A program made the translations under genes and the position numbers. From assembly GCA_964611585.1 (NCBI GenBank), contig CAZTAK010000003.1, positions 8,566-72,565 of the forward strand: 64,000 nucleotides of DNA. Direction: 5' to 3'. Under the pieces are notes generated by a model. The model made no database searches, had not been told where the DNA came from, and saw only the letters and a program-made list of their open reading frames with translations. Positions within the stretch are counted from its first letter, which is position 1. The number at the start of each line of letters is the position of its first letter. Below, piece by piece: positions 16,850 through 25,033 of the stretch. The DNA comes from CAZTAK01 sp964611585. GTDB lineage: Bacteria; Pseudomonadota; Alphaproteobacteria; SHVP01.

Positions 16850-17030
16850 AGACGGCAGGTCTCCTGGCTCGCGAATGAAACGCCGCCCGACGCCTTCCCG
16901 GAAAGATGGATTGGCTTTCCAGTGGCCTGTTGCCGGGCGGCTCTTCGCTTACAGTTGCGGGGGCAGCTGCGGCATTGGGACCGTCCCGCACCGCATTCCC
17001 TCAAGCTTCCGCATGGAAGAACCGTCGACT
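16850..17030 (-). promoter_or_regulatory. Cobalamin riboswitch (AdoCbl-type)
   Basis: Reading the minus strand from about 17030, the conserved order of the cobalamin aptamer is present: AGGGAATGCGGTG, then GCTGCCCCCGCAACTGTAA, then the B12 box core GCCACTGG at 16926-16919, then CCGGGAAGGCG, and finally GAGCCAGGAGACCTGCC near 16870-16852. This precedes DUF1636-cobW-cobN and the downstream cob genes on the same strand, so high cobalamin is expected to repress the main biosynthetic operon. The leader between aptamer and GTG is about 145 nt, and no U-tract terminator was seen. The outer boundaries are approximate. Confidence 0.93.
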
Positions 17031-17109
17031 ATTGAGTATTACTTCGGTTTGGACGAGTCAATCAGGCGCGCGAAATGCCGGGAAACCCTTATCTGCCTAT
17101 GGTGAATCG

Positions 17110-17622
17110 ATGACCGGCGCGAGCGTCTCGCTGGTGCTGGGCGGGGCACGCTCGGGCAAGAGCCGCCATGCTGAATCGCTGGTGATGGTGGTGCCGCCAC
17201 CCTGGTTGTACCTCGCCACCGCCGAACCGGGCGATGCAGAAATGGCGGCGCGGATCGCGGAACACAGAGCGCGCCGCGGTGTGGACTGGGAAACTCTCGA
17301 AACGCCGCTCGATGTCCCGCAAGCGCTTCGCGCAGTGCCGGCCGATGCGGCGGTGCTGGTCGAGTGCCTGACGCTGTGGACTTCCAACCTGATGCACGCG
17401 CACCGGGCCATCGACACATCGATCGAGGCGCTATTGTCCGCCCTTGGTGCGCGCACTGGTCCCACGGTGCTGGTTTCCAACGAGGTTGGATCGGGAATCA
17501 TTCCCGGCAACGAACTCGCGCGCGCCTTCCGGGACGCCCAGGGCGAGGTAAACCAGCGCGTCGCGGCGTACGCCGCCCATGTGGTGCTCATGGTCGCGGG
17601 CCTGCCGCTGACCGTCAAATAG
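17110..17622 (+). CDS. cobP: Adenosylcobinamide kinase / adenosylcobinamide-phosphate guanylyltransferase
   Basis: Bifunctional enzyme that phosphorylates adenosylcobinamide and attaches GMP (CobU in Salmonella). The 170-residue protein has the P-loop GGARSGKSRHAE near residues 10-21, YLATAEPGDAEM near 36, and a histidine in RIAEHRARRG near 51 that fits the GMP-accepting His. VSNEVGSGIIPGNELARAFRD near 124 is diagnostic of the family. The ATG at 17110 is chosen over the longer open frame, which would extend back into the divergent riboswitch. It begins the plus-strand arm cobP-cobO-cobQ, about 80 bp from the riboswitch leader. Confidence 0.94.
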   Translation: MTGASVSLVLGGARSGKSRHAESLVMVVPPPWLYLATAEPGDAEMAARIAEHRARRGVDWETLETPLDVPQALRAVPADAAVLVECLTLWTSNLMHAHRAIDTSIEALLSALGARTGPTVLVSNEVGSGIIPGNELARAFRDAQGEVNQRVAAYAAHVVLMVAGLPLTVK

Positions 17623-17637
17623 GCCGGAGCGAAAACG

Positions 17638-18246
17638 ATGAAAGCAGCGAACGACGCAGCGCGCCACCGCACCAAAATGGCCAAACGCAAGGCCGTGCAG
17701 GATGCCGAAGTCGCCGCCAAGACCATCGAAAAGGGCCTGCTGATCGTTCACACCGGGTCGGGCAAGGGCAAATCGACGGCGGCCTTCGGGCTCATGCTGC
17801 GCATGGCCGGCCACGGCCGCAAGACCGCCGTGGTCCAGTTCATCAAGGGCGCCTGGGATACCGGCGAACGGGCCGGGTTCGATCGATTCGGCGATCTCGT
17901 CCAGTGGCACACGCTCGGCGAGGGCTTCACCTGGGAGACCCAGGACAAGGGCCGCGATATCGCCGCCGCCCGCGCCGCCTGGGACAAGGCGGTGGCGTTG
18001 ATGGCCGAGGACGATCTCGCGCTCCTTGTGCTCGACGAACTCAATATCGCGCTGCGGTACGACTACCTGCCGCTCGACGAGGTGATTGCCGCGTTGCAGG
18101 CGCGTCGGGAAAATCTTCATGTCGTCGTCACCGGCCGCAACGCCAAACCGGAACTGATCGAGGCCGCTGATCTGGTGACGGAAATGACATTGACGAAACA
18201 TCATTTCGCCGCCGGGGTGAAGGCGCAGGAAGGCATCGAATTCTGA
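17638..18246 (+). CDS. cobO: Cob(I)yrinate a,c-diamide adenosyltransferase
   Basis: CobA/BtuR-type ATP:corrinoid adenosyltransferase that adds the upper 5'-deoxyadenosyl ligand. The 202-residue protein has a basic N-terminal segment, the P-loop HTGSGKGKSTAAFG near residues 38-51, VVQFIKGAW near 64 and LVLDELNIALRYDYL near 131. It starts 15 nt after cobP, and its TGA overlaps the cobQ ATG (TGATG), so the three genes are co-transcribed. Cytoplasmic. Confidence 0.95.
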   Translation: MKAANDAARHRTKMAKRKAVQDAEVAAKTIEKGLLIVHTGSGKGKSTAAFGLMLRMAGHGRKTAVVQFIKGAWDTGERAGFDRFGDLVQWHTLGEGFTWETQDKGRDIAAARAAWDKAVALMAEDDLALLVLDELNIALRYDYLPLDEVIAALQARRENLHVVVTGRNAKPELIEAADLVTEMTLTKHHFAAGVKAQEGIEF

Positions 18247-19712
18247 TGCCCGCGCGCGCCGTCATGCTTCAGGGCACCGGATCGAGCGTCGGAAAATCGC
18301 TGCTGGTGGCCGGGTTGGCGCGGGTGTTGGTGAGGCGTGGCCATGCGGTGCGGCCGTTCAAGCCCCAGAACATGTCGAACAATGCCGCCGTCACTGCCGG
18401 CGGCGGCGAAATCGGCCGGGCCCAGGCGTTGCAGGCGCGCGCCGCGCGGGTCGCGCCGAGCGTCGATATGAACCCGGTACTGCTGAAGCCGCAAAGCGAA
18501 CTCGGATCGCAGATCGTCGTCCACGGGCGCGTTTGCGGCACTGCCGGCGCGCGCGCGTATCAGGATCTCAAGCCTCAGTTTCTTCCTGCCATCCTCGAAA
18601 GTTTTGCGCGCCTCAAGGCGGAGGCGGATTTCGTGCTGGTCGAGGGGGCGGGCAGTGCTGCCGAGGTCAACCTACGGGTCAACGACATCGCCAACATGGG
18701 TTTCGCGCGCGCCGCCGATGTTCCGGTGGTGGTGGTGGGCGACATCGACCGCGGCGGCGTGATCGCGGCGCTGGCCGGCATCAAGGCGGTCATCGAGCCG
18801 GAGGACGCGGCGCTGATCGAAGGGTTTATCGTCAACAAGATGCGCGGCGATGGCTCGCTGTTTGCCGACGGAATGAAATTCATCGCCGAAAAAACCGGCT
18901 GGGCGCCGCTGGGGCTGGTGCCGTTCCTTACGGCAGCCAGTGCGCTTCCCGATGAGGACGGTCTCGACCTGGCCGTTTCCGCCCGCCGCCACCGTGGCGC
19001 CGGGCGGGTGAGGATCGCGGTGCCGATTCTGCCGGGGATCGCCAATTTCGATGACTTCGATCCGTTGCGCGGCGAGGCCGACGTCGATCTGGTGATGGTG
19101 CCGCGGGGTGAAGCCTTGCCGGCGCCGTGCGATCTGGTCGTGCTCCCGGGCTCGAAAACGACGATTTCAGACCTGGCCGAATTCAAGGCCCAGGGCTGGG
19201 ATATTGACATTGCCGCGCACCACCGCCGCGGCGGTCATGTGCTGGGGATCTGCGGCGGTTTCCAGATGCTGGGCCGGACGATTTCCGATCCCGGCGGCAT
19301 CGAGGGGGCGCCGGGATCGGTTCCGGGGCTCGGCCTGCTCGACGTCGAAACCGTCCTTACCGGCGCCAAGACTCTCAACGAAGTCAGCGGCGAGAGCACG
19401 CCGGACGGCCTGCCGTTTCGCGGCTACGAGATGCATGTCGGTGAAACCACCGGCGCGGACGCGGCGCGGCCGCTGTTCCGGTTCGAGAACGGGCGGGCCG
19501 ACGGCGCGCGCAGTGCCGATGGGCGCGTTGCCGGCACCTATGTCCACGGGCTGTTCGCCGACGACCGCCAGCGCGAACACTGGATCGAACGGCTCGGTGC
19601 CACGCCCTCGGGGCACGCCTACGAGGACGAGATCGAATCGGCCCTCGATGCGCTTGCCGCCCACCTCGAATCCCATGTCGATATCGACCGGCTCATGGCT
19701 ATCGCACGATGA
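18246..19712 (+). CDS. cobQ: Cobyric acid synthase
   Basis: Glutamine- and ATP-dependent amidation of the b, d, e and g carboxylates of adenosylcobyrinate a,c-diamide. The 488-residue protein has an N-terminal P-loop (GTGSSVGKSLLVAGLARVL), PFKPQNMSNNA near residue 38, VEGAGSAAEVNL near 133 and a C-terminal amidotransferase domain with VLPGSKTT, nucleophile Cys336 in GICGGFQMLGR, and a C-terminal HGLF histidine. Length is typical. The 3' end overlaps convergent cobD by 14 bp. Confidence 0.96.
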   Translation: MPARAVMLQGTGSSVGKSLLVAGLARVLVRRGHAVRPFKPQNMSNNAAVTAGGGEIGRAQALQARAARVAPSVDMNPVLLKPQSELGSQIVVHGRVCGTAGARAYQDLKPQFLPAILESFARLKAEADFVLVEGAGSAAEVNLRVNDIANMGFARAADVPVVVVGDIDRGGVIAALAGIKAVIEPEDAALIEGFIVNKMRGDGSLFADGMKFIAEKTGWAPLGLVPFLTAASALPDEDGLDLAVSARRHRGAGRVRIAVPILPGIANFDDFDPLRGEADVDLVMVPRGEALPAPCDLVVLPGSKTTISDLAEFKAQGWDIDIAAHHRRGGHVLGICGGFQMLGRTISDPGGIEGAPGSVPGLGLLDVETVLTGAKTLNEVSGESTPDGLPFRGYEMHVGETTGADAARPLFRFENGRADGARSADGRVAGTYVHGLFADDRQREHWIERLGATPSGHAYEDEIESALDALAAHLESHVDIDRLMAIAR

Positions 19713-20697
19713 GAACGGCGAGAGCCACAACGGCGACGATCTGGAGCGCACAGGCGGCCCGGTAGAGCGCAAGCGCGCGGCGGATGTCGCTGGCGCCTGC
19801 GTCGGCGCGGCCCTCGCCCATCCACGAATCGGCGATCGTCTCGCCGCCGTAGGTCCGGGGACCGGCGAGGCGAAGACCGAGCGCGCCCGCCATTGCCGGT
19901 TCGGGCCATCCGGCGTTGGGGGAGCGATGCCGGCGCGCGTCCCGAAACGCGGCCCTCAATGCGGCACTTGCCTGCGCGCCCGGCGTCAGAACCGCGGCCA
20001 GCGCAATCCACAGCGCCGCCAGCCGGGAGCACGGCAGATTGACCAGATCGTCCGCGCGCGCCGCGGCCCATCCGAACGCCCGATGGCGCGGGGTGCGGTG
20101 CCCGATCATGCTGTCGGCGGTGTTGATCGCCTTGTAGGCGGCGAAACCCGGCAGCCCAAGCACCGCCCCCCAGACAACCGGCGCCACGACCCCGTCGGCG
20201 AAACTCTCGGCCAGGCTCTCGATGGCGGCACGGGCAATTCCGGCGCGGTCGAGCGAATCCGGGTCGCGGCCTACGATGTGCGCGACGGCGGCGCGGGCCC
20301 CGGTCAGGTCCGGCTTCCCGGCCATGTCTGTTTCCAGCGCCCTCGCCACATCTCGTACGTGCACGAACAGGCTTCGCTGTGCGATCAGGCTAGCGGCAAC
20401 CAGGGCGGTAACGGCGACGGCGCCGAATTTCGGTAGCCATGCGATCAATCCGGCCTGAAGCGCCAGTGCCGGTACCGCGGCCAGCGCCACGATGGCTAAA
20501 AGCGCAAACACGCCGTTGAGGCGGCGCGCCGTCTCGGGCATGGTGTCGCGGTTCAGGGTGCGGTCGAGCAAGGCTACGCCCGCGCCGATCCACATCGCCG
20601 GATGGCCCGCGACGCGCAGTACCATCGCCGGATACCCGGCGGCCGCTTCGATGATCAGGGCCAGGGCAACGACGACGAATTGAAATTCCATGTCCAT
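19699..20697 (-). CDS. cobD: Adenosylcobinamide-phosphate synthase (CbiB/CobD family)
   Basis: Membrane enzyme that attaches aminopropanol or its phosphate to adenosylcobyrate. The 330-332 residue product is hydrophobic with several membrane segments and shows RSLFVHVRDVARALE near residue 98, HIVGRDPDSLDRAGIARAAI near 131, ESFADGVVAPVVWGA near 155 and KAINTADSMIGH near 183, the conserved CbiB blocks. The start may be ATG 20697 or ATG 20691; neither has a clear Shine-Dalgarno. The 5' end overlaps the possible starts of divergent cobC, and the 3' end overlaps cobQ. Confidence 0.93.
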   Translation of the reverse strand: MDMEFQFVVVALALIIEAAAGYPAMVLRVAGHPAMWIGAGVALLDRTLNRDTMPETARRLNGVFALLAIVALAAVPALALQAGLIAWLPKFGAVAVTALVAASLIAQRSLFVHVRDVARALETDMAGKPDLTGARAAVAHIVGRDPDSLDRAGIARAAIESLAESFADGVVAPVVWGAVLGLPGFAAYKAINTADSMIGHRTPRHRAFGWAAARADDLVNLPCSRLAALWIALAAVLTPGAQASAALRAAFRDARRHRSPNAGWPEPAMAGALGLRLAGPRTYGGETIADSWMGEGRADAGASDIRRALALYRAACALQIVAVVALAVLIVR

Positions 20698-21727
20698 GCG
20701 CCCGACCATGGCTAACACGAAACCAGATACTGCCCCAGAGGCGGCGGTCGAACACGGCGGCAGCCTCGCCGCGGCGCGGGCCCAATTTCCGAACGCACCG
20801 GAACCGTGGATCGATCTCTCGACCGGCATCAATCCGGTTGCCTATCCGGCCCCGGACCTGACGGGCGACGCCTACCGCCGCCTGCCGGACCCGGCCGGGA
20901 TCGCGACGCTCGAAGACGCCGCCGCGCGGGCTTACGGGCTGAACCAGCCGGGATCGGTGGCGGCCGCGCCCGGCACGCAATCGCTGATCGGTCTGATTCC
21001 GCAACTTTTTCCGGCGCGCCGCGTCGGCATTCTGGCCCCCACCTACGGCGAATATGCCCCGGCCTGGCGCGCAGCCGGTGCCGAGGTTGCCGAGGTCGCG
21101 CGGTTTGACGGCCTCGACGGGTTCGATTGCGCCGTGGTGTGCAATCCCAACAACCCTGACGGCCGCACGGTCTCCGCTGGCGAAATCTGCGCGCTGGCGG
21201 GCCGGTTTGCCGCGCGCGGCGGTCTGGTCGTGGTGGACGAAGCGTTCGCCGATTTTGCCGGTGCGGACGTGAGCGCCGCGCCGTTCATGCCGCAGCCGGG
21301 GCTTGTTCTCCTGCGCTCTTTCGGCAAGGCCTACGGGCTCGCGGGACTACGGCTCGGCTTTGCGCTCGCGTTACCCGGCGTTCTCGAACCGTTGCGTGCG
21401 GCGCTGGGGCCGTGGCCGGTTTCGGGTGCCGCTGTGCGGATCGGCGCCGTCGCGCTTGCCGATTCCGATTGGCGGGTGACGACAGAGGCGCGGCTCGAAG
21501 ACGATATCCGGCGCCTCGACCGGTTGCTGCGCACGGCGGGATTTGAAATCGCAGGCGGAACGTCCCTGTTCCGGCTTGCGGCGGGGGCGGACGCGGCGGC
21601 GGCGTATCGGAGGCTTGGGCAGGCCGGTCTCTTTGTGCGGCGCTTTGCGGCGCGCTCCGACTGGCTGCGCTTCGGCCTGCCGGGTCCCGAGACCGCGTGG
21701 GCGCGCCTCGAAGCGGCACTCGCCTAG
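20690..21727 (+). CDS. cobC: Threonine-phosphate decarboxylase-like aminotransferase CobC
   Basis: PLP-dependent fold-type I enzyme giving (R)-1-amino-2-propanol O-phosphate from threonine phosphate (Salmonella CobD). The product of up to 345 residues has HGGSLAAARAQFPNAPEPW, DLSTGINPVAYP near 43, VVCNPNNPDGRTV near 150, VVDEAFADF near 180 and the PLP lysine in LLRSFGKAYGLAGLRLG near 214. Starts at 20690, 20696 or 20708 are all possible; those at 20690 and 20696 interlock with the divergent cobD start. The TAG stop at 21725-21727 is also the edge of an inverted-repeat element. Confidence 0.92.
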   Translation: MSMRPTMANTKPDTAPEAAVEHGGSLAAARAQFPNAPEPWIDLSTGINPVAYPAPDLTGDAYRRLPDPAGIATLEDAAARAYGLNQPGSVAAAPGTQSLIGLIPQLFPARRVGILAPTYGEYAPAWRAAGAEVAEVARFDGLDGFDCAVVCNPNNPDGRTVSAGEICALAGRFAARGGLVVVDEAFADFAGADVSAAPFMPQPGLVLLRSFGKAYGLAGLRLGFALALPGVLEPLRAALGPWPVSGAAVRIGAVALADSDWRVTTEARLEDDIRRLDRLLRTAGFEIAGGTSLFRLAAGADAAAAYRRLGQAGLFVRRFAARSDWLRFGLPGPETAWARLEAALA

Positions 21728-21990
21728 AGCACTTTCCGGCCGGATTGAATCGATTTGAGGGCGGCAAACAGGCTTTTCGGGAAGGTGCGCCGTGAAGCGC
21801 GATGCCGGTGCATCGGGCGAGCGCCGCAACGCGCCCGAGGAGCCTGTTGGCCCCACCGAAGGCCGAGATTCGTTGCGCCGTGGCGTTGTTGCGTCCCTTG
21901 TCCGACGCCAGGCATCGCATTGCGGACCGCGCCGCGCCCCGGCACAACGTATCTCCGGTCAAAGGGTTCAGGCTGGCCGGAAAATGCTCT
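21725..21990. repeat. 266-bp element with terminal inverted repeats
   Basis: The left end reads AGAGCACTTTCCGGCC (from 21728) and the right end, read inward on the other strand, AGAGCATTTTCCGGCC (from 21990): 15 of 16 bases match. Similarity continues loosely (GGATTGAATC against AGCCTGAACC). The interior also folds: CAACAGGCT and AGCCTGTTGG-type segments recur around 21768 and 21840. It fills most of the gap between cobC and the cbtB riboswitch, and its left edge supplies the cobC stop. No transposase frame is inside; the open frames on either strand look spurious. It may be a MITE or a large palindromic intergenic repeat. Confidence 0.6.
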
Positions 21991-22049
21991 GGATGTGCAT
22001 GATGATTTCCGAAGCCCTCTCGACGCGCGCCACGCGCTCGGCTACGCTG

Positions 22050-22240
22050 GATTCGGATCGGTCCCGCAAGGGCGAAGAGGGAACGCGGTAACGGCGCACG
22101 CCGAAAGCCGCGGCTGTCCCCGCAACTGTGGGCGCTTGGGCCGCCGTTCCGAGATCCCACTGGCGCCGGGAGCAAGGCGCTGGGAAGGGGGAAGGTGGCA
22201 TCGAAGCGCGAGCCAGGAGACCTGCCGGTCCGCGGACCAA
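22050..22240 (+). promoter_or_regulatory. Cobalamin riboswitch upstream of cbtB
   Basis: The plus strand carries GAGGGAACGCGGT near 22077, GGCTGTCCCCGCAACTGTGG near 22112, a B12 box with the core CCCACTGG (22156-22163), GCTGGGAAGGGGGAAGG near 22180 and GCGAGCCAGGAGACCTGCCGG near 22208. This is the cobalamin aptamer order, with C in place of the usual G at the first base of the B12 core. It lies 40 nt upstream of cbtB and should couple cobalt uptake to cobalamin level. A U-tract terminator was not seen, so translational control is likely. Boundaries are approximate. Confidence 0.92.
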
Positions 22241-22280
22241 CCTCAACGTGCCGCCGGTGGAGCGGCAGAAAGGTAACGAT

Positions 22281-22460
22281 ATGACCAGCAAAACGATTTC
22301 CGTAGCGGTTACACCGGCGCTGTCCTCGCGGCTGACGGCGGCGCTCTTTGTGTTTGTTCTCGGCGCGGCGCTTGTATTCATCACTGGATTTTCACATTCG
22401 CAGGTATTGCACGACGCGGCTCACGACGCCCGTCACTCGATGTCGTTTCCCTGTCACTGA
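22281..22460 (+). CDS. cbtB: CbtB, small subunit of cobalt transporter
   Basis: A 59-residue protein with one membrane segment (about residues 18-38) and a short histidine-rich tail containing HDAAHDARHSMSFPCH. This is the known CbtB layout, in which a conserved HSxxxHDxxHD region probably binds cobalt. The ATG at 22281 has AGAAAGG 8-10 nt upstream. It directly follows a cobalamin riboswitch, and cbtA begins 6 nt after its stop, so the two form a B12-regulated cobalt import operon. Inner membrane. Confidence 0.92.
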   Translation: MTSKTISVAVTPALSSRLTAALFVFVLGAALVFITGFSHSQVLHDAAHDARHSMSFPCH

Positions 22461-22466
22461 CGCGCC

Positions 22467-23153
22467 ATGATCAGGCGCATATTACTTGGCGGTCTCGTTG
22501 GCGGGATTGCCGGGGGGCTCGTCGTCGCCGTCATTCAGGCGCTGACGACGACACCGATGATTCTCTACGCCGAGACCTTCGAAAACGATCAAGCCGGTTC
22601 CGCCGGCAGCGTCATCCTCGCCGCTGCCCACAGCGCCGCGGCCGAGGGGGTGTCCGGGGCCTTCGATCTCGACCGGTTCCTGATGACGGCGCTCGCGACC
22701 CTCGGCATTGCCACCGGCTATGCGTGGATCGCGATGGGCGCGCTGCATGCCACCGGCGGCGAAATTACCGCCCGCCGCATCGTCCCTTGGGCGGTGGCCG
22801 GATTCTTCGTGACCGGGCTTGCGCCCGCCTTCGGGCTTGCCCCGGAACTGCCGGGCGTGGCATACGTCGATGTTGCCGCGCGTCAGATCTGGTGGTTGGG
22901 TACCGCGGTCGCGACCGCGGGTGGCTTGGTGGCATTCGCCTTTGGACGCAAACCGCTGTGGGTGATCGTCGGCATTGTGCTGATCGCCGCGCCGCATGTC
23001 ATCGGCGCGCCGGCGCCGGTCGAATTGTTCAGCCAGACACCCGCCGAGATCGCGGCGCACTTTGCTTCTGCCTCGCTCGGCATACAGGCGCTGGTATGGG
23101 TGGTGCCGGCGGCAATCGCGGGCTACACCGTATCGCGGATGGGACCCGGTTAG
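22467..23153 (+). CDS. cbtA: CbtA, cobalt transporter membrane subunit
   Basis: A 228-residue protein with about five membrane segments, the CbtA topology. The N-terminal IRRILLGGLVGGIAGGLVVAV is glycine-rich and is followed by an acidic/Glu stretch (YAETFEND). Histidines that could bind cobalt lie in the second and fourth loops (AAHSAAAEG, PHVIGAPAP). It follows cbtB by 6 nt, under the same cobalamin riboswitch. Cobalt as substrate is inferred from the family and the riboswitch. Confidence 0.9.
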   Translation: MIRRILLGGLVGGIAGGLVVAVIQALTTTPMILYAETFENDQAGSAGSVILAAAHSAAAEGVSGAFDLDRFLMTALATLGIATGYAWIAMGALHATGGEITARRIVPWAVAGFFVTGLAPAFGLAPELPGVAYVDVAARQIWWLGTAVATAGGLVAFAFGRKPLWVIVGIVLIAAPHVIGAPAPVELFSQTPAEIAAHFASASLGIQALVWVVPAAIAGYTVSRMGPG

Positions 23154-23246
23154 CGGCCGGCTGTTGACGGCGCACCCGCGGAAGGACTGGCAACCGGCGA
23201 CCCCGGCCGGCGGCCCTCCGGCCCGACCGCAAGAGGTGCGAGGCCC

Positions 23247-24311
23247 ATGCACGATTTGATGTTCCGTCTCGCCCGGCCCGTTCTGTTCGGGTTCGATCCC
23301 GAAACGGCGCACCGCCTTTCGCTGTGGGCATTGAAGTCGGGGCTGGCGGGGTCGCGCGCCGGCCCGGACGATGCGGTGTTGGCAACGCGCGTGTGGGGGC
23401 TCGAATTTCCCAATCCGGTCGGCCTGGCCGCGGGCTTCGACAAGGACGCAGAGGCCGTCGATGCGCTGCTCGGCATCGGCTTCGGGTTCGTCGAGGCGGG
23501 CACGGTCACGCCCGAACCGCAGCCCGGCAACCCGCGCCCGCGCCTGTTTCGTCTTGCCGACGACGAAGCCATCGTCAACCGGCTCGGTTTCAACAGCGGA
23601 GGGCTTGCGGTTTTTGCCGCGCATCTTTCGAGGCGGCGCGGCCGCGGGGGCATCGTCGGCGCCAATCTTGGCAAGAACCGTGACGCGCCGGATGCGGTGG
23701 CGGATTTCGTTACCGGCGCGCGCGCGTTGTGCGCCCTTGCCGATTATCTGGTGATCAACGTGTCCTCGCCCAACACGCCCGGACTTCGGGATTTGCAGGA
23801 TAGGGCCGCGATCCTGAACCTTGTCGATCATGTCCGAACCGCTATGGCCGAAGCGGCTACGGGGGCGCCGCCGCCGCTGCTGGTCAAGATCGCGCCCGAT
23901 CTCGAAACGGAAGCGTTAGCGGCGCTGTGCGAGGCCGCGGCCGAGGCGCGCGTTGACGGCCTGATCGTCGGCAATACCACCGTGGCGCGGGCTCAAGACC
24001 TGCGCGGGGCCGCCCGCAAAGAGGAGGGCGGACTATCGGGCAAACCCCTGTTCGCGCCCTCGACCGCCATGCTGTCCGAGGTCTTTCGCCTGACCGGCGG
24101 CCGAATTCCGCTGATCGGCTGCGGCGGGATGTTCTCGGGCGCCGACGCCTACGCCAAGATCCGCGCCGGCGCCTCGCTGGTTCAGCTTTACACGGCAATG
24201 GTTTTTCGCGGCCCCGGCGTCGCCGCCGCCGTCAAACGCGAGCTCGCCGCGTGCCTGCGCCGGGACGGGTTCGCTTCGGTCACTGAGGCCGTCGGCGCCG
24301 ATCACGCCTAG
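23247..24311 (+). CDS. pyrD: Dihydroorotate dehydrogenase (quinone), class 2
   Basis: Membrane-associated FMN enzyme oxidising dihydroorotate to orotate with quinone, the fourth pyrimidine step. The 354-residue product has the class 2 N-terminal helix (ARPVLFGFDPETAHRLS), GLAAGFDKDAEAVDALLG near residue 65, GFVEAGTVTPEPQPGNPRP near 88, RLGFNSGG near 114, the catalytic NVSSPNTPGLR near 170 and a C-terminal GCGGMFSGADAY phosphate-binding loop near 292. It is separate from pyrE in this window. It converges on the GST gene with 19 bp between them. Confidence 0.96.
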   Translation: MHDLMFRLARPVLFGFDPETAHRLSLWALKSGLAGSRAGPDDAVLATRVWGLEFPNPVGLAAGFDKDAEAVDALLGIGFGFVEAGTVTPEPQPGNPRPRLFRLADDEAIVNRLGFNSGGLAVFAAHLSRRRGRGGIVGANLGKNRDAPDAVADFVTGARALCALADYLVINVSSPNTPGLRDLQDRAAILNLVDHVRTAMAEAATGAPPPLLVKIAPDLETEALAALCEAAAEARVDGLIVGNTTVARAQDLRGAARKEEGGLSGKPLFAPSTAMLSEVFRLTGGRIPLIGCGGMFSGADAYAKIRAGASLVQLYTAMVFRGPGVAAAVKRELAACLRRDGFASVTEAVGADHA

Positions 24312-24330
24312 GCGGCCTTCGCGCAGATAC

Positions 24331-25029
24331 CTAGCTCCGGCGTTGGTGCTGGGCCTCGCCGAAATAGTTGTCGAGAAAGTTCGCGTCCGGTTTGTCGCGC
24401 CGGTCGTCTTCCGTCATCAGCGCCATCCCGCGCTGGACCGCCTCGCGTGCGCCCACCGTTTCCAGCCATTGCGCGACATGCGGATAGGCGCCGATGTCGA
24501 TGTCGCGCCGTTCGTAGGTGATGACCCATGGATAGCTCGCGATATCGGCGATGGTGTATTCGTTGCCCGCCAGGTACGGGACCGTTTTCAGCCGGTAGTT
24601 CATCACATCGAGCTGGCGAAGAATCTCTTTCAGGTAACGCTCGATCGCATACGGAACCTTCTGCGGCGAATAATGCGAGAAGTGCCCGTGCTGTCCCCAT
24701 AGCGGCCCGATGTTCCCCATCTGGAACATCAGCCATTGTTTGGCGATCCAATGGTTGCGCTCGCCGGCGGGCATAAAGCGGCCGGACTTGTGGGCGAGAT
24801 ATTCAAGAATGGCGCCCGATTCGAACAGCGCCAGCGGCACGCCGTCCGGCCCGTCCGCGTCAACGATGACAGGCACCTTGTTGTTGGGGTTGAGGGCCAG
24901 GAATTCGGGCTCGAACTGCGCGCCGCGGGTGATGTCGGTAGGAACAAGCCGGAACTCGATCCCGGTTTCCTCGAACATGATGGCGACCTTGCGGCCGTTG
25001 GAGGTCGGCCAGTAGTAGAAATCGATCAT
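24331..25029 (-). CDS. Glutathione S-transferase, Nu class (YghU/YfcG-like)
   Basis: A 232-residue protein with an N-terminal thioredoxin-like domain (FYYWPTSNGRKVAIMFEETG, residues 4-23; LNPNNKVPVIVD near 46; FESGAILEYLA near 68) and a C-terminal helical domain with EYTIADIASYPW near 155. The T-x-N-x-R/H-K pattern and NPNNKVP are typical of the YfcG/YghU type, which binds two glutathiones and reduces disulfides. It starts 5 nt after the aldo/keto reductase stop, suggesting one operon. The true substrate is not known. Confidence 0.88.
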   Translation of the reverse strand: MIDFYYWPTSNGRKVAIMFEETGIEFRLVPTDITRGAQFEPEFLALNPNNKVPVIVDADGPDGVPLALFESGAILEYLAHKSGRFMPAGERNHWIAKQWLMFQMGNIGPLWGQHGHFSHYSPQKVPYAIERYLKEILRQLDVMNYRLKTVPYLAGNEYTIADIASYPWVITYERRDIDIGAYPHVAQWLETVGAREAVQRGMALMTEDDRRDKPDANFLDNYFGEAQHQRRS

Positions 25030-25033
25030 TCGT

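Noticed and set aside
21755..22276. Frames on both strands inside the 266-bp element and the cbtB riboswitch
   Set aside because: They run through structured RNA and an inverted-repeat element, have no ribosome-binding sites and no family similarity.
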